Of a stretch of 64,000 nucleotides of DNA, positions 53,874 through 64,000 are shown piece after piece. Source of the DNA: Haematococcus lacustris (Eukaryota; Chlorophyta; Chlorophyceae; Chlamydomonadales; Haematococcaceae); contig JASKMD010000018.1 of the NCBI GenBank assembly GCA_030144725.1, positions 3,924,026-3,988,025 of the forward strand, read 5' to 3'. How positions within the stretch are numbered: the first letter of the stretch is position 1; each line of letters begins with the position of its first letter. The notes beneath the pieces are model-generated. The model made no database searches. It was not told where the DNA came from and saw only the letters and a list, made by a program, of their open reading frames with translations. The position numbers and the translations under genes were made by a program.

Positions 53874-54600
53874 AGGCTGCTGGCTACCAAGGACCCCCCG
53901 CACTGCCCACTGGCTCCCTGGTGGCTGGGTACGGTTGACAGACTAACTAGGGTGATCGGGCCTGCTTCGTAGTTGTCGAATGTTTTACACGCCTGCAAAC
54001 CACCTCAGTGGCTGTCTAAACACCGTGCAAGCCATCCTATCTATTGCCCACTGTAGTTACTTCCAAGTATGTAATGACGCACCACAACACTGTTTTATGC
54101 CGACTTGTCACTCACATTGCAGGCTTGTAACAGCACACAGCTAAATAAGAGCACCATATCAAAAGGTGAGGATGGCAACTCGCCCTTCCGAAGGTGCTGT
54201 CATTGCAAGCTCACCCAGGGCAGAAAGGTGGCCACCGCAGGCATGTTGGGTCATTTGCTACCCGGCTGTGTGTCCATGCAACCAGCCACTTTCTTCGTAA
54301 TGATGCAGGTGCCCTGCCTTTTGTGGCTATGTGACAATGGTGGATGTGCAGGTTGGTGGAGGCCCTGCTTGACTGAACCCAGACATTGCTGCACAGCTGA
54401 ACAAGCGTGCATCCAAGCTAGATCCAGCTGCTGGAGCTGCTGGGCCCTTCTCACAAATTGAAGGCAGCAACAAGTTGCGGAAGTACTGTCCAGCACTGTC
54501 CAATCTGGCAACTGCCACGTCATGCAGCAGCAGCCTTCCTCGCATGTGCCGACTACATGCATGCCCTCTACCTCCGTGTAAGGAGGTCCATCCTCCTGCA
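53874..54600. other. Right-arm spacer
   Basis: This is the counterpart of 5944-6702. It includes the uninterrupted target of element X at its edge (53867-53873) and the frame at 54140-54270 with a C-x2-C ... H-x4-C cluster. No gene is assigned. Confidence 0.35.
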
Positions 54601-55066
54601 GCATGCCCCTGTCTCAGCCCTGGGCGCAGCAGCAGCAGGGGCAGGCCAGCAGGTGCAGGACAGTGTGCGCAGTGTCCACGAGGCTGCTGGCTACCAAGGA
54701 CCCCCCGCACTGCCCACTGGCCTCCTGGTGGCTGGCCTGAGTGGTCGCCTGCTGCGCCTGGTGTCCACCCTGGATGCGCTGCCCAGCCTGGTCACGCTGT
54801 GCACAGTGGAGGGCCAGGTGAGGGACAGCTGCCTGCGCTGATGCTAGGGAGCATGGGCTGACAGTGCGTGACCTGCGGCCTCAACAAGCTAGAATAGCCA
54901 GGCTTACACGAGGTCAACATGTCCAGGCTTTGCCTGCCTGCAGATCTTGTATTATAAGATCCAGCAGCCTGTACTACACTAGCAGCCCTGTACCCCATGC
55001 TGTTCCTTGCAGACCTGCTGCCGTTGGTGGAGGTGGTGCTGGAGGTGGTGCTGGAGGAATCTTACC
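54600..55066 (+). pseudogene. Decayed PAS-cyclase exon A/intron/exon B copy (right arm)
   Basis: This is the inverted counterpart of 5466-5943. Exon A sequence from HAPVSALGAAAAGAGQQVQ to TVEGQ is intact. The intron with its CTGCAG acceptor is retained, and exon B is frame-broken and shortened (ILYYKIQQPVLH, then LLPLVEVVLEVVLEESYLDG). Confidence 0.6.
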
Positions 55067-56282
55067 TAGACGGCCGGCATAAGTTGCCTAGCTTCATGGA
55101 GCCACCACCTCATCAAGTGCGTAGTTGTTGGTGGAGACACCAGCGTAGTTTTGCTGCTCAAATCGGACTACAACGGGGTATCTGATGCCGCTCTGCGAAG
55201 AGAAACTGCGCGACGTGAGGTACGAAGAAGGGATGCTTGCTTACCCCCTCCCAAAGCTTCGCACCTGGTCAACAGAAACAACCTTGCCCACCATGTTAAA
55301 CCAATACGACTCTGGACGCAAAATCTTGACCTGCGGCACGACCGTGACGACCTCAATCATTGGCTATGGTTCGAGCGTTGTAGTTCATCTCGGAAGAATG
55401 AAACGTAAGCCGCACCATGGATCCGCGCTTAGGGCCAACCTCTTTCTTTGGCGCAGCCTTTGGTGCGGCCTCCTCTGCCCTGCAGACCAGGCGGGCTGTG
55501 CGGATGGGCTTGGCTGCGAGCAGAAGCGGCATCTTTCACAAGATGGATTGCATCCATAGACAAGGACAGGAAGCACTGTTCTGAGCGAGGGACGGACCAG
55601 CGATAGACATAGAAGAGCGAGTAGCCATGCGAGATGAGGACAAGGTGGACATCTCCGCAGTTAGTATTGCGCAAGTGTAGAAGGGGTAAGGTGCGAGGTG
55701 AGGCTGAGACTGACGAGAAATGTCAAGGCAAGATCTGCTTAAGTCACACATCCGCATGTCGGTGTTTCCTTAAGCAAATTGTTTACCGGTTGTTTGTTAC
55801 AACATGTGGCGAACACTGACCTGCAGCTACCCTGTACAAAGTACATGCATACCAGGTTAAATGTAGTGCGAAAACGTTCTGTCCCACTTCAAAGAGCTGT
55901 GTCCCAGTGCTTGTGCAAGTGTCTTGATTAGACAGGCATGCACAGTGTCTTGATTAGACAGGCCTGCACAGTGTCTTGATTAGACAGGCATGCGAATGTA
56001 ATATGTAGGGCAAAGAGGCAGACTTGCAAACAAGCAATGGCTGTAGAGACATTGCCCAGGAATGAAACGAGAGTCCGCATGAGATGAAGCATAAGAAAGC
56101 AAAGATGGTGGTAGCGAAATAGATGGTGGAAGCAAGTTGGACGGTGACAGCTGCAGGTGGTACTGGCCGTGTATAGCTGGCAGGCAAGATGGCAGAAACA
56201 ATTGTGCGCCGCATGACTCATTCGGCATGAGGTGTCCCATGAGGTTTAAAAGCTCTGCAAGTATCTAAAACAAGCTGGGCGG
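55067..56282. other. Right-arm region with unassigned short frames
   Basis: This is the counterpart of 4316-5465. The same overlapping frames are open here (55151-55408 plus, 55185-55559 plus, 55674-55429 minus). No domain is recognised. Confidence 0.35.
55916..55991. repeat. Three tandem copies of a 29-30-bp unit
   Basis: TGTCTTGATTAGACAGGC with CTGCACAG or ATGCACAG spacers is repeated three times. The left arm has a single copy (about 4598-4620), so this expanded after the duplication. Confidence 0.8.
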
Positions 56283-56530
56283 TAGAGCGCGACTGGTTAG
56301 TTTAACATCCTGATGTTTTGGGTTTAACCACATCTTTAACCAATCTTTAACATACCCGTTTTGCTACCCTGGGACTGCTTCTCACTGGCTACTTCTGCCG
56401 GCATAGTGTCGCAGGGTGCATTGCCGTGTCGCGACCAGAACGACAGCAAAAAGGGACTCGTATCGCGACCAAACGGTCAACTTTAACAATCGGTTTAACA
56501 CTAACCTTTAACCAGTCCGGTCGCGCTCTA
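56283..56530. mobile_element. 248-bp hAT-type MITE with 8-bp target duplication
   Basis: The ends are inverted repeats, TAGAGCGCGAC at 56283 and its complement ending at 56530, with subterminal TGGTTA/TAACCA. The 8-bp target CTGGGCGG is duplicated (56275-56282 and 56531-56538). The left arm has the single, empty target at 4308-4315. There is no coding capacity. Confidence 0.85.
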
Positions 56531-56733
56531 CTGGGCGGTAGGTACAAACGCTGCAGGTTGGCGCTGCGAGCTGGGCAGTTGAGCACGGAGATGAAAATAG
56601 GTTTGCCCATCACTTCACATAAAAGGATCACAGTTATGTGCCTTACGCCTCTGGTGGGCACGTGGGCAGAGTGATTTGACATTTGCACGACAGCGATGTT
56701 GCGCGCATTCCTGAATGTGATGAATTCTTATCT

Positions 56734-58653
56734 TCAGGCGTTCCCAACATGGGGTTGGTAATCTTCATGCAAGTGCAGCCCATCGACTCCATCATTTGAT
56801 GTAACGTTTGCTGCGTCTGCTGCAATGCGATAATGCGCGTTTAATGCAAGACTGGAATCGCCATCGGAGTCATTCGATGCGGGCAGCCACATGTGACCCC
56901 GGTTGTGTCCCAATCACAGACCGTGGTTAGCTACACTGGTAAGCTACGTCCTTGGCTATCCGTTAGCGATGCACGACATGTCGGTGGCGCACACCACCGA
57001 AGTCCGGCAAACATGGCAGCGCGAGCTTCCTAATGGTGCAGGCCGCTTGGCGAGGATGTGAAGAAACTCGAAACTGTGTGTGGCAGCGCTGTATCGCTGT
57101 AATGGTGGGCGGCACAGTAGGGACTAGTCACCCCCTCCAGCTATGATCCGCTTTATGTTTTGGACCATTGAACAACAGCCTGACCTCACACAGATTTTTT
57201 ATAGCATACTCAATGACGCGTCCGTGGCACTATGCAACTCAATCATTGGGTCTGTATGTGACAAGATTGACCCCTTACAAGGTACACATGCTGATGGCTA
57301 CAGGTGCACGAGGAGCCGACCGAGCTTGGCTTACCACTCCGCCATGTGGGGCTGGGGCTGGGGCTGGGGCTGGGGCTGGGGCTGGGGCTGGGGCTGGGGC
57401 TGGGGCTGGGGCTGGGGCTGGGGCTGGGGCTGGGGCTGGGGCTGGGGCTGGGGCTGGGGCTGGGGCTGGGGCTGGGGCTGGGGCTGGGGCTGGGGCTGGG
57501 GCTGGGGCTGGGGCTGGGGCTGGGGCTGGGGCTGGGGCTGGGGCTGGGGCTGGGGCTGGGGCTGGGGCTGGGGCTGGGGCTGGGGCTGGGGCTGGGGCTG
57601 GGGCTGGGGCTGGGGCTGGGGCTGGGGCTGGGGCTGGGGCTGGGGCTGGGGCTGGGGCTGGGGCTGGGGCTGGGGCTGGGGCTGGGGCTGGGGCTGGGGC
57701 TGGGGCTGGGGCTGGGGCTGGGGCTGGGGCTGGGGCTGGGGCTGGGGCTGGGGCTGGGGCTGGGGCTGGGGCTGGGGCTGGGGCTGGGGCTGGGGCTGGG
57801 GCTGGGGCTGGGGCTGGGGCTGGGGCTGGGGCTGGGGCTGGGGCTGGGGCTGGGGCTGGGGCTGGGGCTGGGGCTGGGGCTGGGGCTGGGGCTGGGGCTG
57901 GGGCTGGGGCTGGGGCTGGGGCTGGGGCTGGGGCTGGGGCTGGGGCTGGGGCTGGGGCTGGGGCTGGGGCTGGGGCTGGGGCTGGGGCTGGGGCTGGGGC
58001 TGGGGCTGGGGCTGGGGCTGGGGCTGGGGCTGGGGCTGGGGCACAGAGCCACGTGTGCACCCACATCCGTGGGAAGCTTGCCACAGCTGCGCCCCCTCAG
58101 CACCACCCCTGAGCTGGCTGTGCCAGCTGGTGCACCCCCTCAACAGCACCAACAGCTGGCAGCGGCAAGCACGTCACGTACGCGTGAGGCACCTGCACCT
58201 AACAAGTCGAGGGCAGCAAAGCAAGGTGAGACAACACCACGTACTGCACATTGTTTAAGCGTAGTAGAGCAGCCGGTAATGCACTAGCGCCAGCAGCAGC
58301 TCCAAAAGCTAGTGGTATCCAGTCGCCACGACTGCCGTCGTCGCGTCCACATGCCAAAAGCAAAACATGTTCCGACTACTGCTGCGTGTTGCAGGTGCCA
58401 CTCACAACAGCGTGGCGAAGCGTGCTAGTGCGGCGCGCCTCGCATGGGGCAAAATCGCATGAATTCAAATGTCGATTTTGGGCAGGCACTGACCACCGCT
58501 GAGAGCGACATAGTTTTTGATGCGTCTGCCATCTCGTAGCCATGAGTCTCCTCTGTTTAAAGCACTGTTTACATATAATTTTGACTGAGGGGCTGTTGAG
58601 ATACAGGCTACGTATCACAGGGGGGTGTTTTTCAGGTAGTTGGGAACGCCTGA
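56734..58653. mobile_element. Family X DNA transposon, right copy
   Basis: The terminal inverted repeats TCAGGCGTTCCCAAC (56734-56748) and their complement (58639-58653) are perfect over 15 bp. The 7-bp target CTTATCT is duplicated (56727-56733 and 58654-58660), and the empty site is in the left arm at 4129-4135. The interior holds about 700 bp of GGGGCT repeats and short plus-strand frames (57143 onward, MIRFMFWTIEQQPDLTQ; about 58108-58226, [17 protein letters not shown]). It shares GGGGTTGGTAATCTTCATGC and later blocks with the left copy. No known transposase motif is seen. Confidence 0.75.
57345..58042. repeat. (GGGGCT)n array inside element X
   Basis: About 116 almost perfect GGGGCT hexamers. 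All six frames stay open, giving Gly-Trp, Gly-Ala, Gly-Leu, Pro-Ser, Pro-Ala and Pro-Gln runs, so none of them is evidence of a gene. Confidence 0.95.
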
Positions 58654-58764
58654 CTTATCTTGCGAAAGTCTTGTTCAAGTGTCAGTAAATGCGAGTGTGA
58701 TGACTGGGTTAGTGAGTGCAAGTGACCAAGTAGCTTAGCTTCTCGATGACGCTGTAGTGCCTTC

Positions 58765-59105
58765 AGGGGGTGGGGCAGGGCTGGGCAGGGAGGGGAGCGG
58801 TAACGCAAGGCTGGGAGGGGTTGGGGCAGGGCTGGGATGGGGTGGGGCAGGGCTGGGCAGTTAGGGGAGCGGCAACGCAAGGCTGGGATGGGGTAGGGCA
58901 GGGCTGGGATGGGGTGGGGCAGGGCTGGGCAGTTAGGGGAGGGGCAACGCAAGGCTGGGAGGGGTTGGGGCGGGGCTGGGAGGGGGTGGGGCAGGGCTGG
59001 GCAGGGAGGGGAGGGACAACGCAAGGCTGGGAGGGGGTGGGGCAGGGCTGGGCAGGGAGGGGAGGGGCAACGCAAGGCTGGTAGGGGGTGGGGCAGGGCT
59101 GGGAT
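58765..59105. repeat. C-rich minisatellite (right arm)
   Basis: This is the shorter inverted counterpart of 3345-4022, with the same two unit types read here as GGCAGGGCTGGG and GGGGCAACGCAAGGCTGGG. Confidence 0.9.
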
Positions 59106-59940
59106 GTGGCGGTCCGGCTGGTCGTGGGTTGCACGTTGAGACGCACGCTGGGGAGCAGGCTGACCAGGGCGATTTCGCCTTCGCATAGGCTGGGCGGGCT
59201 GGGCGGGCTGGGCTGGCAGCGGGGCAGCACCGCCCATGCTGAACTTTACGGTGTGGCCTCCGCCTCGCTCTCGGCGTGGGTAACCTGGCTGCATTGCGTT
59301 GTTGAGCAGCGTTCAGAGTTGGGGTGGGGGCGGGCGCAGGGGAGCCAGCTCTTTGGCTGCCCCGCAACGTGCTGGGCGAGTCTTGCTGCGGCTGGGTGCG
59401 GCTGCGGCCTAGCGGAGCTGGCGGTTGGGGCCCCAAACTTTTCGGAGTTTTGCTGATGTACAAATTCCGAGTATTGTCCGATTTCTAACCGTGTGAATTA
59501 TCTGGTGAATCAGGGTTCCGCGTTGCGAGTGTGATGACTGGGTAGTGAGTGCAAGTGACTACGTAGCTTAGCTTCTCGATGACGCTGTCTCCTTGTCTGT
59601 AGTGCCTTCAGTGATGGGCACCTGTGCGTCCCGGGCCCACCTTCTGGCTCGAGCTAAAGCATTCAATGCCAGTGCCGGTAATTGGGGGTCTTGCTCTGTC
59701 ACCGGGGTCGAAAAGCCTGCTGGAAACAAAGGCACAGCAAAGGAGGCTCAAAGCAAGACGCCGCCCAGCAGGCTAACACGCTCCAGCACGACGGCAGTGG
59801 TGTTGATCCTAGCCCACAGCGCGCAAGATGCCCACGTAGCGGTTGATACGCTCCACTTGCATCTCGCGGATGTTCAAGTCACAGAGCCCAATGCTCCTGG
59901 ACGTCAGAGACGCCAGCGAAGTTTAATCGCCAGGTAAAAC
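59106..59940. other. Right-arm sequence upstream of the cyclase exon
   Basis: This is the counterpart of 1735-3340 without the TA-flanked element. A frame at 59593-59937 is open on the plus strand, and a short conserved stretch is open on the minus strand. Neither is convincing, but parts may be further 5' exons of the cyclase. Confidence 0.3.
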
Positions 59941-62900
59941 ATGCACGTGCGCGTCATTTCGTGGATGCAGAGTGTCGAATATATGTGGTCACGGAATCAT
60001 CGAAACATGGTGTTGACACGCGAAGGCAGCAAGCTCGTACTTGACTGGTGTCTAACCAGGCGCGAAACATTCTCACATGAAGACCAGGCTTGGCTTTCCC
60101 TGCTGCACAGGTTGCTGCAATCTCTGCTGGAGTGGGACGCTGTCTTTGCAGCCCAGTTGGCCAAATGTGCATCACAGCTGGGTGATGGAGCTCAAGCCAC
60201 TAAGCCAGGTGCAGAGTGTGGAAGAAATGGTCCAATGCTAAGATCAGCTCTGAGCACCACAGCCACTGTGCAAGCTGGCGGGGTCATGTTGGTGCAGCTG
60301 CCACCCGACGCAGCAGCAGCTTTCTCAGCCTGGGCCAGCTGCCTGCATGCCGTCAGCCTGGCCATGACCAGCTGGCAGCCACCAGAGGAAGGCGCCGCCC
60401 CAGTGCCTGCCATCCTCCTGCAGCATGCCCCTGTCTCAGCCCTGGGCGCAGCAGCAGCAGGGGCAGGCCAGCAGGTGCAGGACAGTGTGCGCAGTGTCCA
60501 GGAGGCTGCTGGCTACCAAGGACCCCCCGCACTGCCCACTGGCCTCCTGGTGGCTGGCCTGAGTGGTCGCCTGCTGCGCCTGGTGTCCACCCTGGATGCG
60601 CTGCCCAGCCTGGTCACGCTGTGCACAGTGGAGGGCCAGGTGAGGGACAGCTGTCTGCGCTGATGCTAGGGAGCATGGGCTGACAGTGCGTGACCTGCGG
60701 CCTCAACAAGCTAGAATAGCCAGGCTTACACGAGGTCAACATGTCCAGGCTTTGCCTGCTGCAGATCCTGTACCAAAACTCCGGCAGCCTGTACTACAGT
60801 GGTAGCCCTGCTGCCCGGGCTGCAGCCGCCAAGTCGAAGCACCGCCCTGGCAGTGTGAAGAGCAGCAATAGCTTCCTGGCAGACCTGCTGCAACTGCAGC
60901 CTGAGCTGGTGGAGGAGGTGCTGGAGACAGTGGTGGTGGGCTCAGACGTGTGGTCCCAGGTGGTCAGGGTGCCGGAGCTGCTGGCGGTGGAGGCACCCAC
61001 CTGCCTTACCAACGCCCGCCGAGCCTCCATGTGCCTGGCGCGCAACACATCCATGCTGTCTGCTGCTGCTGACGCCAGTATGGCCAAGGCCATGGGCATG
61101 CTCATGGTGTCGCCTGCCATGGTCGAAGCCACAGCCAGCATCACGGCAGCGCAGCGAGGTCAGGTCAGGCCGCAGCAGCAGAGCTCTATGAAGTCATTCG
61201 TGATGCAATCGCAATCCATTGCCGAGAAGATGGCCGTGGCCCCCTCCCAGCCCAGCTTCACTGCCAAAGCGCAGCCCTTCAGGCCAAGGCGCCAACAGGC
61301 TGAGCCCTCCCTGGGTCAGGCAGCGGGTGCGGCCAGGTCTGTGGGCAGTGGTGACCCTGGTCCTGACCTTGAAGCTGCGCAGCGCAGGGCAGCCCCTCGC
61401 AAGCAAGTTTCCCGCAAGGCCAGCAGCAGGTGGGTCCAGCAGCAGCTCCTGCTCACACTGGCCAGGCACAGTGTGGAGGCCCTCACCCTGACTCCACATG
61501 CACGACTTGCTGGCTTTCAGTAGAGGTACCCTGCTCAGCCATCTCACAGGATGGGCACCTGCCACGGCGTGCAGCCTGCCGTCAGTGCCGCTTGCTGCCT
61601 CCCTTCCTGGGCAGCCAGTGCCCTATGTCCTGACCTTGTCTGCTGGGCGCTGTGATGCCGCCTGCCTGCAGCTGGCTGACCCAGGCGCTGGGCAGTCCAA
61701 ACCAACAGCCCAAGCCCACCCCAGGCTTGACCTCTCTCAACAGCACCCTCAGCCGCCATCCAAGCGAAATCGTAGTCCTGGGCACACCCTGCCTTGACCA
61801 GGCAGGCCTGGGCTCAGGGCCGTCTGGCCAGGTGTCCCCATCTCTGCCCTCTGCAACCTCATCTCCTCGCCGCCCAGCCTCTCGTCATGCCTCCTTGGCC
61901 AACATCGCACTTCGACAGTGTGGAGGCAGTGACGAGCTCGGCAGGCAAGGCTCCCTGCCTGTGGCGGGGCCCCGCCAGCGCCTGCTGTCCCTGCTCACAG
62001 TGGTGGACCGTGAGGCAAACAGCCTGGCTGGTGTCGCTAGGCAGACCAGCGGGGAGACTGATGACGCGACTGGGCAGCAGGGCCGCACGGTATCACTGGA
62101 CACGCCCTCTGCAGGAGACAGGCCGCGAGCTGCGAGGAGTACACGACTGCGTTCAAGGTCTGGCACTTTTGGTGGAGCGGGCTCAAGCAGTCCACAAGAG
62201 CCCTGTTCGTCACAAGCTGCTCCCAGCGCTCTAGAAACAACAATCGAGGAGGCAGCCGAAGAAGAGGACTGGGAATGGGCTGAACGGCGCGCGCGCTCTG
62301 CTGTGGGGCCGTCAGACGCGGAGGAGCAGGGCCCTGGCAGCCAGCCGGGTGTCGCCGAGTACCCCACAAGCTTGCACGAGGTTACGATCACTGCCATGGT
62401 GGACCCGGAATCGGGCCAGCAGGTAGGTCAGCCGCAACACACACGCGCTCCCTGTCCCCATATCGCAGTCATGTCCTGCACACCGCAACCTTGCGCGTCG
62501 CAGTCGGCGGTCGCCGAATTCATATCCGGATCATGAACCCAGCTGTCGCCGCCATCGCATGTTCGGTGTCTTACTGGCAGCTTCACGACGTTTGCCACAG
62601 ATTCGTCTCAGAGCCATGCACCCAAAAAGTATCCAAACGTGTGTGCCCTGCTTCACGCATAGCAAGCCTGCTGACGATGTGGTCATTCTTGCAGGTGCTG
62701 GTGGTGGTGCAAACAGATGTCAGCGAGCGCAGTGGGGTTGAGGAGCGGCTGATGGCCCTGACTGCAGCGCAAATGACAATGCTGGAGGCCATGTTTCCCA
62801 GGTGTGTGCACTCAGCCGTACTGACCACCTTCAGACACTCACTGGCTTAGCACATGACGGGTCTGGACAATGACGTGGTACATGTACTAATGAGCATCCC

Positions 62901-63419
62901 ATGAGCACCTGCTGCACAGCAAAAGAGGGGGACAACAGGCTGCATGGCTGTCATGGCTGCCATGCATGGATGCAACCAGGCAACTGCCAGCTGGTGCAGG
63001 TCGTGGTACTGCTGGAACAGCTGCGTGAGCTCTGGGCAGGAAGGGGTGCTACGGAACACAAGCTATACTAGCAAAAACTAGGAATGGCCAAAGGCCTGAC
63101 CTCATTCTTTTGACCTCATGTCTTTGTGATCAGTATGATCAGTATGACACAAGCAAAACGACCATCTCCATCAGCTCGTCTTGTCATGATTATAGTGCTC
63201 TGACATCAAATCTTTAACGAAAAGAAACAAAGGGTCGAAAGGAGGAGGTCAGGAGTTTTGACTGCATCTAGTGTTGGCGAGTGTACCTTGCCCACCCTGC
63301 AGGCACATCATGGAGCAGATTGCCGCACACGGAGCAGCTGCTGCTATGAGTGGCGCGGCTGGCTTTGACGTCGGAGCCATGAGCCTCAGCAAGCTGGCCA
63401 CCCATCATGAGTGTGTGAC
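59941..63419 (+). CDS. PAS-domain class III adenylate/guanylate cyclase, N-terminal and middle part
   Basis: The product would make cAMP or cGMP; the catalytic domain lies beyond the window. Exons by GT–AG and phase: ~59941/60110-60639, 60765-61429, 61672-62422, 62695-62801, 63303-63419. A PAS core spans the first junction (LPSLVTLCTVEGQ|ILYQNSGSLYYSG ... SFLADLLQLQPELVEEVLET ... VWSQVVRVPELL). A long disordered Ser/Pro/Arg-rich region follows. It ends in VLVVVQTDVSERSGVEERLM ALTAAQMTMLEAMFPR|HIMEQIAAHG ... LSKLATHHECVT, the PAS exit and coiled helix that in algal cyclases leads straight into the IMFxDIVGFT start of the catalytic domain. The next exon is not found before 64000. The true start is uncertain. 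Confidence 0.75.
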
Positions 63420-64000
63420 GTGAGTGACCTGCAGCTCCCTGCCCGCTGGGCTGTGCAAGACCCATTGTGTCATCCCTGAGGCTGTGGCTGCCACTCCCTC
63501 CATGGACAGCCCACGAGGAAGGCTGTTGGTTCCACTCATTGTTGCCTGGCCCTTGAGAGGGGCTCCAGGCTGGTTTTTGGTCCGCAAGCGGGCAGCACAG
63601 CACCACTCGTGGCGCCACCACAGGAAGAGCAAAGCCATGGGCTGTCATGCGCAGCAATTGTTGGGGTGCTGGCTGTAGAAATAAAACGAAAAGCTCAGTC
63701 ATAGCTGCTGTGACTGGTCGCAGTTGGATGTATGGCTCAGTCTAACATTACTCATTTACCGTGGAACAACATGTTTGACTGTGGGTAATCTTACTCCGCT
63801 CGCCTCGGATGTATGGTCCAGAACTGCTCTGTGGCATTGGCATGAAGGGGGGTACTGGTCCTCTATGGCCTGACCTTGTCTGGTGGATGCCATACTGCCT
63901 CCTGCTTGCAGCTGGCTGACCCTGTCTGGCTGACCTGCAGCCAGTTCCTCTGCACAGGGCACAATCCTTCCACAATGTGCAGTGCCCGCCTCCTACTCCA
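63420..64000. other. Intron of the cyclase gene to the window edge
   Basis: It starts with the donor GTGAGT at 63420. No exon with the expected continuation is seen up to 64000; a CTGCAG near 63936 could be an acceptor but what follows does not fit. A short block at 63866-63930 resembles 61622-61690 (CCTGACCTTGTCTG, CTGCAGCTGGCTGACCC), so part of an earlier intron/exon border is duplicated here. Confidence 0.5.

Larger units (their letters stand above)
50806..61541. repeat. Right arm of the large inverted duplication
   Basis: This is the reverse-complement counterpart of 1-16741. It is shorter because it lacks the nested X/hAT/LTR insertion and the TA-flanked element. It has its own insertions: a 248-bp MITE (56283-56530), element X (56734-58653) and about 365 bp at 53440-53806. 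Its inner edge abuts 50 bp of unassigned sequence next to the chromovirus LTR. Confidence 0.85.

Noticed and set aside
57143..58287. Frames over the GGGGCT array in all phases
   Set aside because: A stop-free hexamer gives six open frames; only the flanking 60-70 codons could be meaningful.

Overview
This window looks like nuclear DNA of a GC-rich chlorophyte green alga of the Chlamydomonadales; a Haematococcus-like genome is my guess, not something shown. The reasons are spliced genes with GT–AG introns, an algal PAS–nucleotide cyclase, a DOMON/copper monooxygenase, a PRP40C/TCERG1-like WW–FF protein, very G/C-rich intron arrays, and a dense mix of hAT, copia, gypsy and LINE elements. Nothing in it looks bacterial. 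A 500-N scaffold gap lies at 40755-41254.

Layout. The outer parts (about 1-16741 and 50806-61541) are inverted copies of one another. Each arm carries the PAS region of a class III nucleotide cyclase gene at its outer end (minus strand on the left, plus strand on the right), decayed partial copies of the same exons, a C-rich minisatellite, a long G/C array and a hAT transposase remnant. The arms differ mainly by transposon insertions present in one arm and absent from the other, so each arm records the empty sites of the other. The left arm holds a TA-flanked 0.86-kb element and a three-level nest: family X (7-bp target duplication), inside it a hAT element (8-bp duplication), and inside that a gypsy-type LTR element (5-bp duplication, LTRs almost identical). 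The right arm holds a hAT-type MITE and a second copy of family X.

The core (about 16.7-50.8 kb) contains a broken copia element, two segmental duplicates carrying the first exon of the monooxygenase gene joined to the N-terminal part of a Fanzor (TnpB-like) protein, and then two spliced host genes on the plus strand. The first encodes a DOMON/Cu2-monooxygenase membrane protein (23206-31849). The second encodes a PRP40C/TCERG1-like WW–FF protein (33199-40448, interrupted by the gap). A Fanzor C-terminal fragment with the RuvC-III motif lies antisense in an intron of the first gene. After the gap come two minus-strand LINE copies and the 3' end of a plus-strand chromovirus with its LTR.

The most unusual object is the LINE at 42471-49080. 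Its 2084-codon frame has an N-terminal part made of tandem peptide repeats, a 2A-type GDVEANPGP motif, a Josephin-like cysteine protease domain with C, H and D in register, and half an AP endonuclease. It has lost its reverse transcriptase by an internal deletion.
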